Assembly (NCBI GenBank): GCA_963931925.1
Contig: OZ007574.1
Coordinates: forward strand, 39,314,438-39,378,437
Reading direction: 5' to 3'
Length of the DNA stretch: 64,000 nt
Source: Onchidella celtica
Lineage: Eukaryota; Mollusca; Gastropoda; Systellommatophora; Onchidiidae
Part shown: piece after piece, positions 1-13,300 of the stretch
Layout of the letters: each line of letters begins with the position of its first letter
How positions within the stretch are numbered: position 1 is the stretch's first letter
The notes under the pieces: generated by a model
Databases searched by the model: none
What the model was told of the DNA's origin: nothing
Seen by the model: only the letters and a program-made list of their open reading frames with translations
Position numbers and translations under genes: made by a program

Positions 1-3000
1 ATGCCAATGTAGTTGCACTGTTACCTACAGGTATAATTACATACTTCATAATTACATAGCCTTGAACAAAGCTACGCTGTAGTGACAGCTGTTGTAGACT
101 AATTAATTACATCAGAATTGCTGTTCAAGGGTAATAAGACTCAAGCTAAAATTTTATCTGAAGTGTAACAAACACTTTCTGTTTATTTTCAATCTTGCAT
201 ATAATGTGCAAATTGGCTATTTTACATTCTTTAAAAAACTTCATTTTCAAACATCCAGTTACTGCATATATAGTAAATTTGTATGTATTTCATCCAAATG
301 ACCATCAAATCACAGAAAGGTTTAAGACCTGGGGTTAATAAATCCATTAATTTAAATGGATCCATACATAAATAAATACATGTATTGTCACAGTTTGTCA
401 TGATGTATTTTGTGTGAGATTACACGAATGATAAGCTGAGAGTCTGTTTGCATCAAAATTTATTAATGCATGACTTTTACACAAGTTAGTTTTAAAAAAA
501 AAAAAAGAGCTTGTGATCTTACATGTAATACAAATTTGATAATATGACAACATTCCAGCATGGATCAGCTATTGAGAGTCATCGCCACTGCAGTGCAACC
601 AGAATTAGGCCCATCTTTACACTGGCAAATTTCCACCACAAGGAAGAAAATTAAAAATCCAGAAAACAGGCAATTATCATGGAAGATTCCCATCCCTACC
701 TTTCATTACTGTGATTACACAAACCCCATTTAAGGAAAACAGCACTACGTTCTGTGCCCTAATATAATATTGTCACATTCCCTTAGACTGCTGTAACTAA
801 AAATTTTGAAAAATGGATTTTTATAGTATATTCTGCTACATTCAAAGGTGTATTGAATGGTCTTGGTTATAGACGCCAAAGCTGAAGAATAGTCTTATAG
901 ATAACTGAATAGCAAACTGAGACCAGTTGTGCTAAAAAAAAGCAGTTTTTTGTTTTCCCTGAAAAGTAGCCAAAATCGCTTACTACAGCTTTAGAGGACG
1001 ATGACAATATAAAATACAGTCTGAATGTACATGCACTGAAACAGAAGAAAAGAATGCCTGCCAGACTGTGAAATGACTAGGTGCAATGCACATCTGCAAT
1101 CAAATTTCATTCTGTACAAAACCTTGACAACAGTATCAGTATGGCGTGCCATTGATGTTCCAGCAGGACTACATTGGACTAATTCTTACAAAAAGTATGA
1201 ATAGGTAAAGAGTACTAGATCAAAAATCAGAAAAGCTGTGCAGGAAACAGTTGCATTAGGGGTTCTATGTATAGGCCTATGTGGAAAAGACCTGCTGTGA
1301 ATGACAGGCTGGTTTCCTCTGAGCATAACAGTGGACATCGTTCTCTCTCAGTAGAGGCTTGCAGTTGCAAACATATCATGTGTGCAGAACTGTTTAAACT
1401 TAACTTTGAACTAACCTGATTTAAGATCACTGAGAAACACTGTTATGTCCTGATTTCAAGTTGTGAAAAGTAAATCTTTGAAAGCAAATTTAACGTTTTC
1501 TCCCAAATGGGGCTGAGATTTTAACCTCTGGAAAAAATAGTTTACCCAAAGTAATCTGAAGATAATGAGATAGGCCTACCACATAGTATAGGACCTGCAG
1601 AAAAAGAAAAGCTCAAAATCTGAGTCAACAGTTTAACACCAGCAATCACAAATGCAGTCAAACATAAAACTGCAATTTAAGAATGGAATATTAGATGATG
1701 CATCATCACCACAGCCCAGACAAGAAGAAATGGTCACCGGTGCCACTCAAAAAAACTTCAACCCTCAGCTGATCTCTCTTGATTTTGATATAACAATAAC
1801 ATGCACATGTAATGGCACTGATATAAGTCTTCTTGATAATAATATTTCATTCACTTCAAAAGAAAAGAAAGTGTTATGAAGAGAACAATCTCAAGAAGAA
1901 AAACATACACATGTTCAATGTAGGAATCATATTCTTTATGACTAGTCAGGGAAGTGGGATACATGCAATAATGCATTAATTATTGCATAAACTCAGAGTA
2001 ATACATTAATTAATGACTCTCAGGATGGCACAGAATTTGTCCTATGTTGCAGCCAGCCAAGCTGACAAAATCAAGCCAAATAGTCATAGGTGAGGCTCAA
2101 AGTACCAAATTTGAGATTTTTGTCTATTTTGCCAGATTGTGCCCGACACTTTGTCACTGCAGGAACTAGAACAGTCAGTTTTTGTCCTAATCACTATTTC
2201 ACCCAGTTTTTTTTAAATTTGGGCGGCCGCAAAATAGCACCAATTCTATACTGTTGTCTCACAAATGGTATAGAATCAATGGGAGCATGTTGCAGCTTAT
2301 CTCCCCTTATCAACAGAGAAGGAGCAAGGCTTCAGTTCCATCAACTGAAAGACATTCACAAAGTTTTGTCATCTTTAGGTTTCTGCAGTGAGCTGTACAC
2401 ATATACTCTGGTTACCTTGCAACGGAGAAGAGTGTCTGAATCATTTAAGAGTCAAGGGGTCATTACACTTTGGAGATATATTCTATTCCAATATTGTGTC
2501 CCCAAGTTAAAGTGTTCTGTGTCCAGTTTTTGGAAAAACTGAGTTCATCAACAGACCTCTGTTGACCAGGCTCATTATTATATCTCCTATCAATTGCAAT
2601 GGACTCTAGCTGACATCTAGAGGACCTCCTAGTCTACGTTTTGTCCTATAATATATAATGGATATAGCAAGTGATAATACATGTACTCAATATTTTTACA
2701 TTCATTGTGCCTTGTCAGAGGCCCTCAAAGTTTGAAGCCAAATTTCTCAAAACTTGACTCAAGGGAGAGAGAACACTTCTTTACTGGGAACAATGTGGAA
2801 TGACACAAATTTGCACACCTAACAATGGCACAATTTCAGTTATTGTTAAAAACAAAACATTAAAGTAAAGTTTAAGAACAAACTGTCCACCAAACATCCA
2901 AGTTCCCCACCCCGAGCAACTATGGCATTTTGTCAAGTAGCAAGACACACTCAGTTCTTAAACCTCTGAAATTTCCACAACAGATTTCAAGCTGATGAAA

Positions 3001-3038
3001 AAAAGCATCCCTAAAATTAAATAAGATTTATATCAGAA
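1..3038. other. non-coding, AT-rich flank
   Basis: No gene is supported here. The stretch is AT-rich and holds only short open frames without domains, splice partners or sensible composition. The longest, 150 codons at 2090-2542 on the plus strand, starts at GTG and looks like chance. The last few hundred bases are probably the 3' UTR and downstream flank of the zinc-finger gene, which ends at 3039 on the minus strand. Confidence 0.6.
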
Positions 3039-5732
3039 TTACTCTGCAGTCTTTGAATGCTTTTTCTTCATGTGAGTCATGAGGGATGTTTTAAGTGTAA
3101 AACCCTGTCCACACTCCTTACAGCTGAAGGGTGCCAAGCCTGTATGAGTGGTTGAATGTCTAAGTAGCTCACGTTTTTCCATGAAGCCTGCCTGGCATAT
3201 GTCACACTGATACGGTTTCTCACCTGTATGTTTACGCTCATGACGAACCAGGCTGGATTTATTCGCATAACCTTTACCACATACAGAGCATTTGTGTAAC
3301 AGCTCATTTTTGTGCAATGACATGTGAGCCCGCAGCTTAGAATTTTCTAAAAATGTCTTGGAGCAAACCTCACATTTATGCTTGAAGACTTTCACACCAT
3401 AATGGGAATTCAGATGCCTTTCATAGAATTGTCCTCTTTTTTTCCAGCTAAACTTCTTTCCACAGACTGGGCACTCTAGTGTGCTGGTTTTATGTTTTGT
3501 TTCCATGTGAAAATGAAGGTCTTTCCTGAATGAGAACTTATCACCACAAAATTCACATATCTTGATCTCTCCTTTATGACGATGACCACGACATTTCTTG
3601 TGAGGTTCTGTCCATTTTGGATCCTTGGATGGGACCTGATCTATGCTAGAGAAATTGCTGCTGATATCCTGCACTCCAGAGCCAGTGGTGGATGTGATAT
3701 CTGAGCCCAAGTAACTCATTGATGTTGTAGTGGCAGAATCAGGGTGTTCCAGGTCAGCTTCGTCTTCAACTAATCCTGTGAAGAAATACTCAGAGGACTT
3801 TTTTGTCCATTCTCTCACTTTCTGTACAGCCAGAACCTGACTGAGGTGCTCTTTTAAGTGTTCAGCTAAATTTTCAATGGACTGACAAACATATTTACAT
3901 GTTATGCACTGAAGGTTGCTATCCACGGGTTTATTCTCCCCTATTTTTGCTGCCTGAATACCTGTATTCTCCTTATCATTGTCCATATTCAAATCTTCAG
4001 TGGCTTGTGATTGGTTCTGTTGTTCAATATGACTGTCCCTTCGAGTCTGTGAAAAATCTGTGGCAGTTTCTTGGCCAAACTTACTGAGATTGTCTTGGGG
4101 CTTTGTGGAATTCTCCTGATCGGTTAACAATGTCAGAGATGAATTCATTTTCTCTTGAAGATTGGACAGAGTACTAGAATCAACTGTTGAAGACTTATTA
4201 CCTTGAGGGGGCCCAAAGCTGTTTATTCCATAGTGATTTTGTTCATGCATATGTTTGATGAGAAAATGTCTTTTCCTGAAGACTCTATCACACACACTAC
4301 AGCGATGAAAGGACAACACTGGACATTCTTTACGCTGGTGCCATGCGATATTCTTCCTTTCTATAATCTTATCACAAAATTTGCATGCTATTCTAAACCC
4401 ACCAGGGTTTCTCTCCTTAACTGGGTCACTAACTTCACTCTGCATGTCTTGTGAATTCAGTCCTGTATTTTGTGGCTGCATAAACCCAGACCACAATGGT
4501 GGCACCTTCCCTTTCATCATTAATTTAAGATATTTCTTCCATTTCAATTTTCCAAACTGACCAAAGTTCTGATGAGGATGATGATGATCAAAGTGATGTG
4601 GATGGTACAAGTGTGGAAAAGCTGTTGGCTCCCTATACTCATGATCATGGCGTGGATGAAATGAAGGCGTCTTTTCCATGGTAGGCTTTTGCGTTCCAAA
4701 GTCTTCAGTGATTATTGAGCTTCCGCCAATATTACTGGATGTGGACATTGACACCTCTGAAGTTTCATCCTCGTTGAGTGACTGGTATGAGCTTGAGTTT
4801 TGAGTATACAAAGAAGGAGGGGGTGGAGGTGTAGGTACTGGATGATGAAAGTGTGGTGCGGGATAAGGAAACGGGCCTGGACAATGTGGAGGTGGATGGT
4901 GTCTGAAAGGCATATGGAACCATGGTGGACCTGGAGGTCTCCAAAAACGAGGACGTGGTGAAGATCCCATTAAATGGGGAGGAGGATACGGTGCAAAATG
5001 ATGATGAGCTTGATGTTGCCATAAATTCTGCTGCGCTAATTTTTGTTGTCGTTTTTCATACTTGTGGACCACAAGGTGACACTCCAACTCAAATTTATTA
5101 TCAAAGTTTGAATCATCACATTCATAACATTTCAGTTGTTTTGAACCGTTTTCACTCTCATCATAGTGAGCTTCTATAACATGGCGGGTCAGTTTGATTT
5201 TGTTATGGAACCTTAAATTGCAATGATTACAAGTGAACATGCCACCATGTGCATGTTTCATGTGCCTTCTTAAACCCATTTCGTTGGCAAACCAGTTTTT
5301 ACACATATCACACTGTGCTTTTTTTTCCTTAAACTGGCATGACCAACGTTTGTGAGCAGCTAATTGCACAGATTTTTCAAAACTATTGCCACATGAACAA
5401 ACAAAAGGCTTGCTGCTTGCTGCTCCAGCCAAAGTTTTGGCACTTCCAACTTTCAACAGTGTTTCAGCAACTGTATGTGTTGATTCTGTCTCTGCATCAT
5501 TCACTGTCTCCTTATTATGGGCAGGATTCTGAACAGCCTGCTCTGTTACAATATCATGAATGTTGCTGTCCTCTGCAATACTTAATTTCCTGGAAAATTC
5601 AGGTACTAGTTGTGTGGAAATATTACTGGTGGCTTGAGGTTCCAGATTTGGTGAAACCCTGACAGTGTCACTGGTTTCCTTGGGCTCACTGCCACCTCTG
5701 TTGGCAAAACCAGAGTCACTTTCCTTCTCCAT
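3039..5732 (-). CDS. C2H2 multi-zinc-finger protein, single coding exon (897 aa)
   Basis: This is probably a nuclear DNA-binding regulator. An N-terminal Ser/Thr/Glu-rich segment (about residues 1-105) is followed by a first group of about four fingers (about 105-225, including CDMCKNWF and CNHCNLRF cores). Next comes a long Pro/His-rich region (about 240-420), then a pair of fingers (CKFCDKII, CSVCDRVF), an acidic Ser-rich linker with an isolated finger (CITCKYVC), and finally six fingers at the C-terminus. A canonical TGEKPY linker lies between two of those last fingers. I count about 12-13 fingers; one in the final block (CPVCGKKF) has a lengthened spacer. The start is the ATG at 5732, because an in-frame TGA lies 18 bases upstream. 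A 5' UTR exon further up is possible. No KRAB, SCAN or BTB domain is visible, so I cannot name an orthologue. Zinc-finger identity is certain; the DNA target is unknown. Confidence 0.9.
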   Translation of the reverse strand: MEKESDSGFANRGGSEPKETSDTVRVSPNLEPQATSNISTQLVPEFSRKLSIAEDSNIHDIVTEQAVQNPAHNKETVNDAETESTHTVAETLLKVGSAKTLAGAASSKPFVCSCGNSFEKSVQLAAHKRWSCQFKEKKAQCDMCKNWFANEMGLRRHMKHAHGGMFTCNHCNLRFHNKIKLTRHVIEAHYDESENGSKQLKCYECDDSNFDNKFELECHLVVHKYEKRQQKLAQQNLWQHQAHHHFAPYPPPHLMGSSPRPRFWRPPGPPWFHMPFRHHPPPHCPGPFPYPAPHFHHPVPTPPPPPSLYTQNSSSYQSLNEDETSEVSMSTSSNIGGSSIITEDFGTQKPTMEKTPSFHPRHDHEYREPTAFPHLYHPHHFDHHHPHQNFGQFGKLKWKKYLKLMMKGKVPPLWSGFMQPQNTGLNSQDMQSEVSDPVKERNPGGFRIACKFCDKIIERKNIAWHQRKECPVLSFHRCSVCDRVFRKRHFLIKHMHEQNHYGINSFGPPQGNKSSTVDSSTLSNLQEKMNSSLTLLTDQENSTKPQDNLSKFGQETATDFSQTRRDSHIEQQNQSQATEDLNMDNDKENTGIQAAKIGENKPVDSNLQCITCKYVCQSIENLAEHLKEHLSQVLAVQKVREWTKKSSEYFFTGLVEDEADLEHPDSATTTSMSYLGSDITSTTGSGVQDISSNFSSIDQVPSKDPKWTEPHKKCRGHRHKGEIKICEFCGDKFSFRKDLHFHMETKHKTSTLECPVCGKKFSWKKRGQFYERHLNSHYGVKVFKHKCEVCSKTFLENSKLRAHMSLHKNELLHKCSVCGKGYANKSSLVRHERKHTGEKPYQCDICQAGFMEKRELLRHSTTHTGLAPFSCKECGQGFTLKTSLMTHMKKKHSKTAE

Positions 5733-7185
5733 CAGGCACCAGCTTTCTCACTCAACTGATAATTATTGTTCAAATTCCTATGTGCCACTTGTGAAACAGC
5801 ATCTGCCTTCAGATCTGAAAAATAGTAACAAAAAACATTTTGATGTTTGGTTCTTTTTTAAAGTCTTTTCTTTCTGACTGTCAAACAGGATTAATTACGT
5901 AGATTTATCAACCTTAATAATGCTGTGTGCAATAGTTACACACAAAAAAAATCTTTCCCACGAAATTTCAAAATTGCAATAAAAGATTTGAACACGAAAT
6001 CAAACAAATGTAAAAACAAAAATTTATCAAATTAAACTGTAACTATTTAAATAAAATGAAAATCGTGAGTTATGGAAATCTCAGACTTGGTCCATTTGTA
6101 GCTGACACCTTCGATATAATTATATTTTAAAAAAATAAAAAAAGTAATTCACCGCATATCAATAGAAAGCGTTTACATTGGAAGTATGGAAGTTATTGCA
6201 CACTGAATGTATGTTTATGTTTCAAAGGCGATTCCCCACTCTTATTCTTAAATCCCATGATGACAACAGACATAAACGGTACATCGTACATCATAAATTC
6301 AGCGTTAAGATGCTGACCTGTCGTACAATGAAAAACACAGAATCAGCTGCTTCCGCTGTCACCCAGAACACTAAATGAAATATAACATATTTTAATTACC
6401 TTATTATTGTGGCTCCTTATGAAAAGTAGTAGGGAACTGATTTTAAAAATTCAAAATCTACAGTACAATGCCAAAAATATGCGAAATAGATGGGTTGTTT
6501 TTTTTATGACACCTGGATATTTCTCCAACTTTTGTGAATAACATTTGATTTAGGAATTTTAATGCCACCACAGAAATCCGCAAAAGCACTAGAGCTGTCC
6601 TTGCTTGACCAAAACAGGCCCATCAAGACTTAAAATCACGATACAGAATATTCCCCAACTCCATACCATTATTATAAGACTTGAAGGAACATGTCCCTCT
6701 CTCTTTCTCAGTCCGAGTCGCTGCCACATGAAAAAGTGTGTTTTAGTTTTAAAATTTAAATTATGACTATATGAGTATAAACCAATTCTACTACCTGTAG
6801 GCCTACATACCATTCTAATAATAAATTAATTTAATAAATCTACAAAATTGCCTGTTCATAAACTGTGTGTGAGCTGAATTAGTTTTCAGCATTCTCTGAG
6901 TGGTAAGAAATTCCGTGACTATTTGTGTAAACAGGCGACCATTTTGCTACCTATTACAAGTCACTTCACTATCTAAATCTCAATCTAGATCTTTGTCAAA
7001 TACTTCCCCAGACCAGTTTTCAGTCATTTAGTTTCCCATGTTTTTGCATGTCCTGGTAGAATGGCACAAATTTCTACAATTTTGCCATAACAGTTTTAAT
7101 TTATGCAGACAAAGTTGAAAGAGCTGTGGACTATGAATGTTGGTACTTAACTTTTCCGCTGCTTTGTGACAATAAATAGTGTAAT
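5733..7185. other. non-coding region upstream of zinc-finger gene
   Basis: AT-rich sequence that should contain the promoter and any 5' UTR exon of the zinc-finger gene reading away on the minus strand. I see no convincing coding exon. No TATA box or CpG-dense stretch stands out. Confidence 0.4.
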
Positions 7186-7189
7186 TTAA

Positions 7190-7959
7190 CCCCATACCAT
7201 GTCAGGTGTGTTTACAGGTTTCCAGTTCCCAAATGTTCACAGCGACAGGCGCAAAATCACGGGTGGGTCAAGCTGACCATGCAGCGCAGAAGACATATTT
7301 TCATGTTCCAGGTCACTGTTCTCTTTGAGACGTAACTACTGTCTTATTGCTCTTCTAAATCAATGGCATTATGACAAGAACATGTTAACCAGTGAACCAC
7401 TGGTCGGAATCACAAAGACTAAGTTTTCAAAGGCTTTCCCCATGCTATTAAAGAATGTAACATTAACATGCGAACTGTTGCTCAACAAATTTGTAATATC
7501 AATAATTATCCCATATTTTCCCAAGCTGGCCATCATCTAAAGTTGTCTGTGTCTGAGAACCAATCAGAAACAAGCTTTGAAATGACCTCTGCCCCAAATG
7601 CCGAAATTGGTTCATTAGTATGTGCCAATCGGGATGGAGCCCTGAGCGTTAGAGCTTGGCAGGCGTGGCTCTAGAGTTAGCATGCTTCGTTCTCACGAAA
7701 ATTACAGCTTCAGTTTGATATCATTTAAGTCAGATCACTGGTTAGAGGCTTAGAGTTAGAGTTCAGAGCTATACAAAGGTTTCATTGGTTAATTCTAATT
7801 CATTATATCAAGCGTGATAAAGCCTAGCAGTAATGTTTTCACACAGATCAACTACAAACCATGTGGACCGCGGTAGTGTGCCACTGTGGTCATCGGCAAG
7901 GGTCGGTGCAATCTGGAAAGATTCTCTGTGAATGAATAAGGTAGTGCGCGGCTTGTGGT
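7190..7959. mobile_element. TTAA-flanked MITE, family 1, copy 1
   Basis: A non-coding block of about 770 bp, repeated in the same orientation at 23418-24203. Long shared blocks run through both, for example GTTAACCAGTGAACCACTGG, CAAAGACTAAG, TTGGTTCATTAGTATGTG and ATCAAGCGTGATAAAGC. It is flanked by TTAA (7186-7189 and 7960-7963). Its ends here have decayed compared with the other copy. TTAA target duplications are the hallmark of piggyBac-type insertion, so a piggyBac-mobilised MITE is the best reading. No coding capacity is visible. Confidence 0.65.
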
Positions 7960-7963
7960 TTAA

Positions 7964-10329
7964 ATTTAAATTATGTTGATCTAGGCTAGATCTAGATTAA
8001 GATCTCTAGCTTTACTCACTGATCTAGATCTAAGCTTTTTCGAGTCCAATCGCATGGGTGCCAGCAAATGAGCCGTCTGAAACCTGAAAATCACTTTGAC
8101 CAATCCAGCCAAACCTGAAGGCGCAGGCCCCGAGCAACGCAGTGATAAAACAACAGACCTATCAACTAAATGAAACCTAAATCACGTACACCAATGCAGT
8201 ATAAAAAGCAATTTTCAAAATACATGTATCAGAGAACAAAGCACTTTACATGTCACAATAATGTACCACAGTTACTAAATATTTGTGCACACCTATAACT
8301 TTCCTTGTTCATGTAAAATGTGTGTAACTGCAGTCAGTTTTTGTTCTATAAGATGACTATTATTTCCTACTTGTATCTGAATGTGGGAAAAATGTCTCCA
8401 ATAAGTTTGTAAAATCTATCAGTCACAAACACCCACAGACAATACATGTAATCATTGCTTTTGTGCGTGTTTATCAATGTTTATATTTTGTCTCTTGGAG
8501 CCAATATAGATTCTGTTGTCTCCCTTTCAATTCAACACTGCTAAGCTGGGTTTTCCTGTGTACGGAAATAGAAACGGCAACGGAAACGTCAAAAACCTAT
8601 CATTAAGTGTGTGAAGTAGTGAAACAGAACTACATGTACATATCAATATCATTATTATAACTGATGGGGGTTTGACGTTTTCTTTTCCTTGACACATGTA
8701 TGAAAACAAGGCTTAAACAATATGCCGTTGCTTGACTCACACTGCTTACAATGCAACCCCCATGGTTATAATAGAAGCGTCAAACCTATAGGTCTCACTC
8801 ACGCTTGATGTTGATGTATACTAGTAAGTACCGTTTATATTGGACTGAATGAAGTGAAATCCGGCAATGCCGGTGATACTGATGCCGGAAAACTAAAAAA
8901 GTAGAACAATCTGAGGTGGGCCCGGGCCCCTTCAGGCCTTTGTAAATTAAAGCATCCATCATCAGGTTGATCTAGTACAATGATTATTAGTAGGCTAGCC
9001 GTACACGTGTATCGGTACAGATCTAGGGGGCATGTTCGACCTTGATCTAGATTCTTGGTTTTTACGTAACAGTAGTAACACGTCAAATCAGTCCGCACAA
9101 CACGTTCACAGTACATGCGGAATCAAGCAACCGCGTATTCCAAACGAAAGCATCCATTATCAATCGATAATCAAAGTTCGCAGATCTACCATTGCAGACG
9201 TCTTAGAATGCATTAATTCTGGCATAGGTCTGACACACGAGATGAAGTCAGCGCAACACATGATAGACTACGCCCACTCAAACCATACACGGAACAAGCG
9301 GGTCTTGACCAGACACAACGCGTGACCCTGTGGCTCTTCGCTCACTTTCAGGTTGCGCTATTGTCAGCGATGCATGCGAAGGGCTTGATCTAAAACTGCG
9401 AATCAGCCAGAGCACGACGGCAGCCCTATGCTGACGATACACCTTCCGACACGGTGAATGCTAAAAATAGGGGCAAATTAGGCCTAGTCTATATCTCGAA
9501 CGCAAGCTTGCGCTTTTTTTGGTATGATTGATTGATTCACCAGGTTTTTGTTTTTTTTTGTTTTTGAACAGTTCTTCACATCGCAAGACCGGAAATTTTT
9601 TTTTGGAGACATAGCGAAACCGGAAATCCGGTAGGCCTACAGCCTATACCGGAGGTCTGGCACCCATGCAATCGTAAAATTCTATTGCCATAAACGATAA
9701 ACAAAAAAAAAAAAAAGTTCCTCCTGCGCACTTTCTATCAAAGCCTAGTAAAACCATTGACTTCTTTCGGCTACTGGTTGGAAACAAAAACTAATAGATT
9801 GTTATTTAAACGTCCATTGTAGATCTATAGTTTACCGTTAAAAGAATGCGTTTACCATGGAAGTTGTCATAATGGTGTCTTAACTTACCTAAGGAGAGTT
9901 TATTAGCCTGTAATGTTACGGAATCTCGCTTTGTGTCGTCGTAATTTTATAGCTTCAATCAACATTTTTCCTTCAGTCGCAAGACTTGCCTCCCATGGCG
10001 GATATTGCAAAATATCGAATTTGTGCATTTCCAATAGAAAAGAGTTGACTCAGGGAAGAATAATTTTGTTGGAAAAGCCGAAATAAAATTTGAGAAAGAA
10101 GCGTATTTTAAAAGAGCTTTTTGTGAATCAATTTATTTATTTAATTATTCTATTAAACAAGGGTGGCAATATTTAATAGGAATTTGTGTTATAAATAATT
10201 TGACAAAGCATTATAAGAACTTCTCCCATAGTTTGTGGCAGAGAGGATACTTGTGGTTATTTGGCCGGCGACCGGATTAAATTCATCAACCTTCGTGATA
10301 GGCCTAGCAGGCATCGCTAGCCAGCAGAA
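7964..10329. other. intergenic region before TP53RK
   Basis: No gene is supported. Features are several CTAGATCTAG-type palindromes (about 7975-8035), T-rich and A-rich runs near 9550 and 9700, and the presumed promoter and 5' UTR of TP53RK in the last few hundred bases. The 97-codon plus-strand frame at 9032-9325 has no recognisable domain and I do not call it. Confidence 0.4.
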
Positions 10330-13300
10330 ATGGAGACACCTACTTTGGTGAAACAAGGCGCTGAGGCAAAGCTATACTCCAGCAATTTTTATGGGCGACC
10401 ATGTATTGTGAAAGAGAGATTTAAGAAAAATTACAGGCATCCACAGCTCGACAGTACTCTGTCCACCCAAAGAGTGAAGTCAGAAGTACGGGCTAATCTC
10501 AGATGTAGAATGGCAGGTATGCTCTCTCCATGTCAATATATAATATAATAATCGGTGACTACTACCGGGGTCTGTCGATTTACGCGAGCTAAAAGAAAAT
10601 GAAATTTTGCGGATGCATGAAAGACAAAATTCTGCACGTTTGAGCTACCGGGCGCTTTTTCGGTTGTTCCCACCCCTCCCCAGTTAACGGAAGGACTTCC
10701 GAATGCGTTCCATAGTCCGAGTGAAAACAATACATAGCTACCCCGGCGGCTTTCCCTGATATGTCAATCTGACTACTGCCCAGACGAAGATCGGCCTACG
10801 GCCTCGATGAAACTGACTAGACCCTCACGTCGTTACATATCAATCTGACAATCGACTAATATAGCCTAGGTAAGTTGGGGTGGGAACTACCGAAAAAGCG
10901 CCAGCTACTGGTCAAAAGTTCTGCAGAAAGAAATAAAAGAGGTCTCTTATAATGCGAGGAGTTTGTGGGTGTTTTCGGCAGCACAGTAGTAGATCTTTCT
11001 GTGCTCCAGTCAGGAAGAAATGTGTCAATGTAAGAGGAAAGAATGGAGTACCACATCGAATTATGGGGAAGTATTTAGTGGCATTAAAGAAGGAACAAGT
11101 TGGGACTTAAAAGTAACTAGATCTAGTGTCGAGTTATCCAGAATGTCAACAAAAGCCATGTCGAGGGCGACGAGGTAGATCTAAATGGACTGTATTACTT
11201 ACAGTGAGACCTGCTTTTTTTTTAAGCTGAATTTCAGTGGGCCACAAAAAAACTTCATATTAAGAGTATTAACTAGTATGGATAAAGAGTAGACTTCAGT
11301 TTGAAATCAGTTTTCACAAGTTTCAATCTCTTAGTTAAAGAGAACAATGATCTAGATCTAGTCTAGATGCCTTGGTAATTTTACTTGATGTTCTGTCTCC
11401 AACAACCGAACCCCATTTTTTTTGTTTTGTGTATAACAGTAGACAACGGACAAACTGAAATCGGCGGGACCACGGGTTTGTTTTCAGTTTAGACAGTTTC
11501 GGTTTAGCAATAGGAGGCTTGAAAAACGCCAGTTTCAAGAGAGGTAGCCCAAATCACTTTCACAGAAGACAGATAATGTAAGAGCACAGGCTAGACCAGG
11601 GGCGAAGCGTGGTCCTCTGCAGAGGGTAATCAGAATTTTAAGCTTGTAAGATCCTCATAATAGGACGTATCGCTACATCATATTCATATAATCATAAATG
11701 CAGCGACTAAAACAATGAAACGGTTGCTAGGCACTGCAAAAATCTAAAGAGCGGACTATTCTTGTCAACAGGACAGGAATGCAGCAATTTACAAGTCAAA
11801 CTAATCTGAAAAACTATTCTTCATACTAACAGACTTATAAACGCATATTTTTCACCCATTTTTTAAAATAATTATAATTTGAACGGCACGTTTTCATTGT
11901 CATATTCATAGTCAGAGATTTTGTTATTCTACCATCTCATAAAGTTTCTCGGAAAGGACCCATTAACATTAAATGGTAGAAAGTGCTTAAATGGCATCTC
12001 TGTGAGTGTGACACAACAGTGTGTAGCGATTTTGGAGAAGTGGCTATCTGCCGTTGCGGTTTAGGTTCGAGAGACCTATCAAGTGAATTGATGTTCTTAA
12101 TATGTTCGACTGATTTTGATCACAATTATATCTTGATCTAGACTATAATAATTATTATTCTTTGATAGGTCTTGCTATGCGTAGAATAGATTATTCTTAG
12201 ATTACCTCAAACAAAAACAAAAAAAAGATCCACACGAACTCTTTCACTCTACTCTTTACCTTTCGATTGGGATGAAAACGACCGCCTAGTGAAAAACCTG
12301 CATAAGTACGTAAAATCAGGTCAAACCTTGATTATAAACCTAATTTTTTCCCCCACTATTTTGCTCTCTGCGGCGCCGCTTTGACGAAAACAGGCTATGC
12401 TCAAGCTAGCTTCTGGGTGTAGTCAAGTCTTCTTTGTCTTTGTTAATCACTGATTTTGGACCAGTTCATATGGTGTAAGTCCCTACAAAGATGCTTTTCG
12501 ATGAGGGGTGTTAGACTATAACAACAAACCCAAAATAGCAACGTAGAATAGAATGCTGAACTGACTAAATGGACTTGGAGTTGGGCTCGATCTGAAAAGC
12601 GTGGTAATTCTAGAATTAATATTCGAAGGGTAATCACTGATTATTTGATTATGAGGAACCCTGGAAGCCTCGCCCCTGGGCTAGACAGACTCAATACGTC
12701 CTCGCTTGCTCTGTGTTTTTGACTGATAATGAGGATGAGTGATTGCTCAGGCCTGGCTAGGGACACATGAAGCATGTATGTGCCGCGTGCGGGGTGAATG
12801 TGGACTAATTCTCAGAACAGGGAGACAGTACAGAACTGAGAATTGCCGTTCCGCCAGTCTCATTACCGTATACGATGCCATGAAATAAGCTGTCCATTGT
12901 CACTAATTGTCTCTCTGATGTCATACATAATTATTACATTTTACATGAAAGGTCCCTTGCGATGTGCCAAACGTAACGTCTGCTGCCGTCTGATTTTGGA
13001 CCCGTGATGTCATAGGCCTCCCTCCCTCTCCCCCCATCCCTGTAGTGCTACCGCTCCTATGTAGGCCTACACTACCAGTACCAGGCAGAACAAAGCATGC
13101 TCTACCTTTTTTTTAAGGGGGGGGGGGGGGGCATTCTCCACTGTATTATATTTATGTGTCAATAGGATGCGCCTTTTTGTGGATTGCCAGAACAGTAATG
13201 GTGATCACCCGCATGATTGAGTATTTTGTATTTGAACTGCTAAACAAATACCGCTAGTGAATGAATTATAGTTGATATGACATGTATGACACATTCATGA

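Noticed and set aside
2090..2542. 150-codon open frame on the plus strand
   Set aside because: GTG start, no domain, and composition like translated non-coding DNA; no splice partners.
9032..9325. 97-codon plus-strand frame before TP53RK
   Set aside because: No recognisable motif and crossed by CTAGATC-type repeats; chance is likelier.
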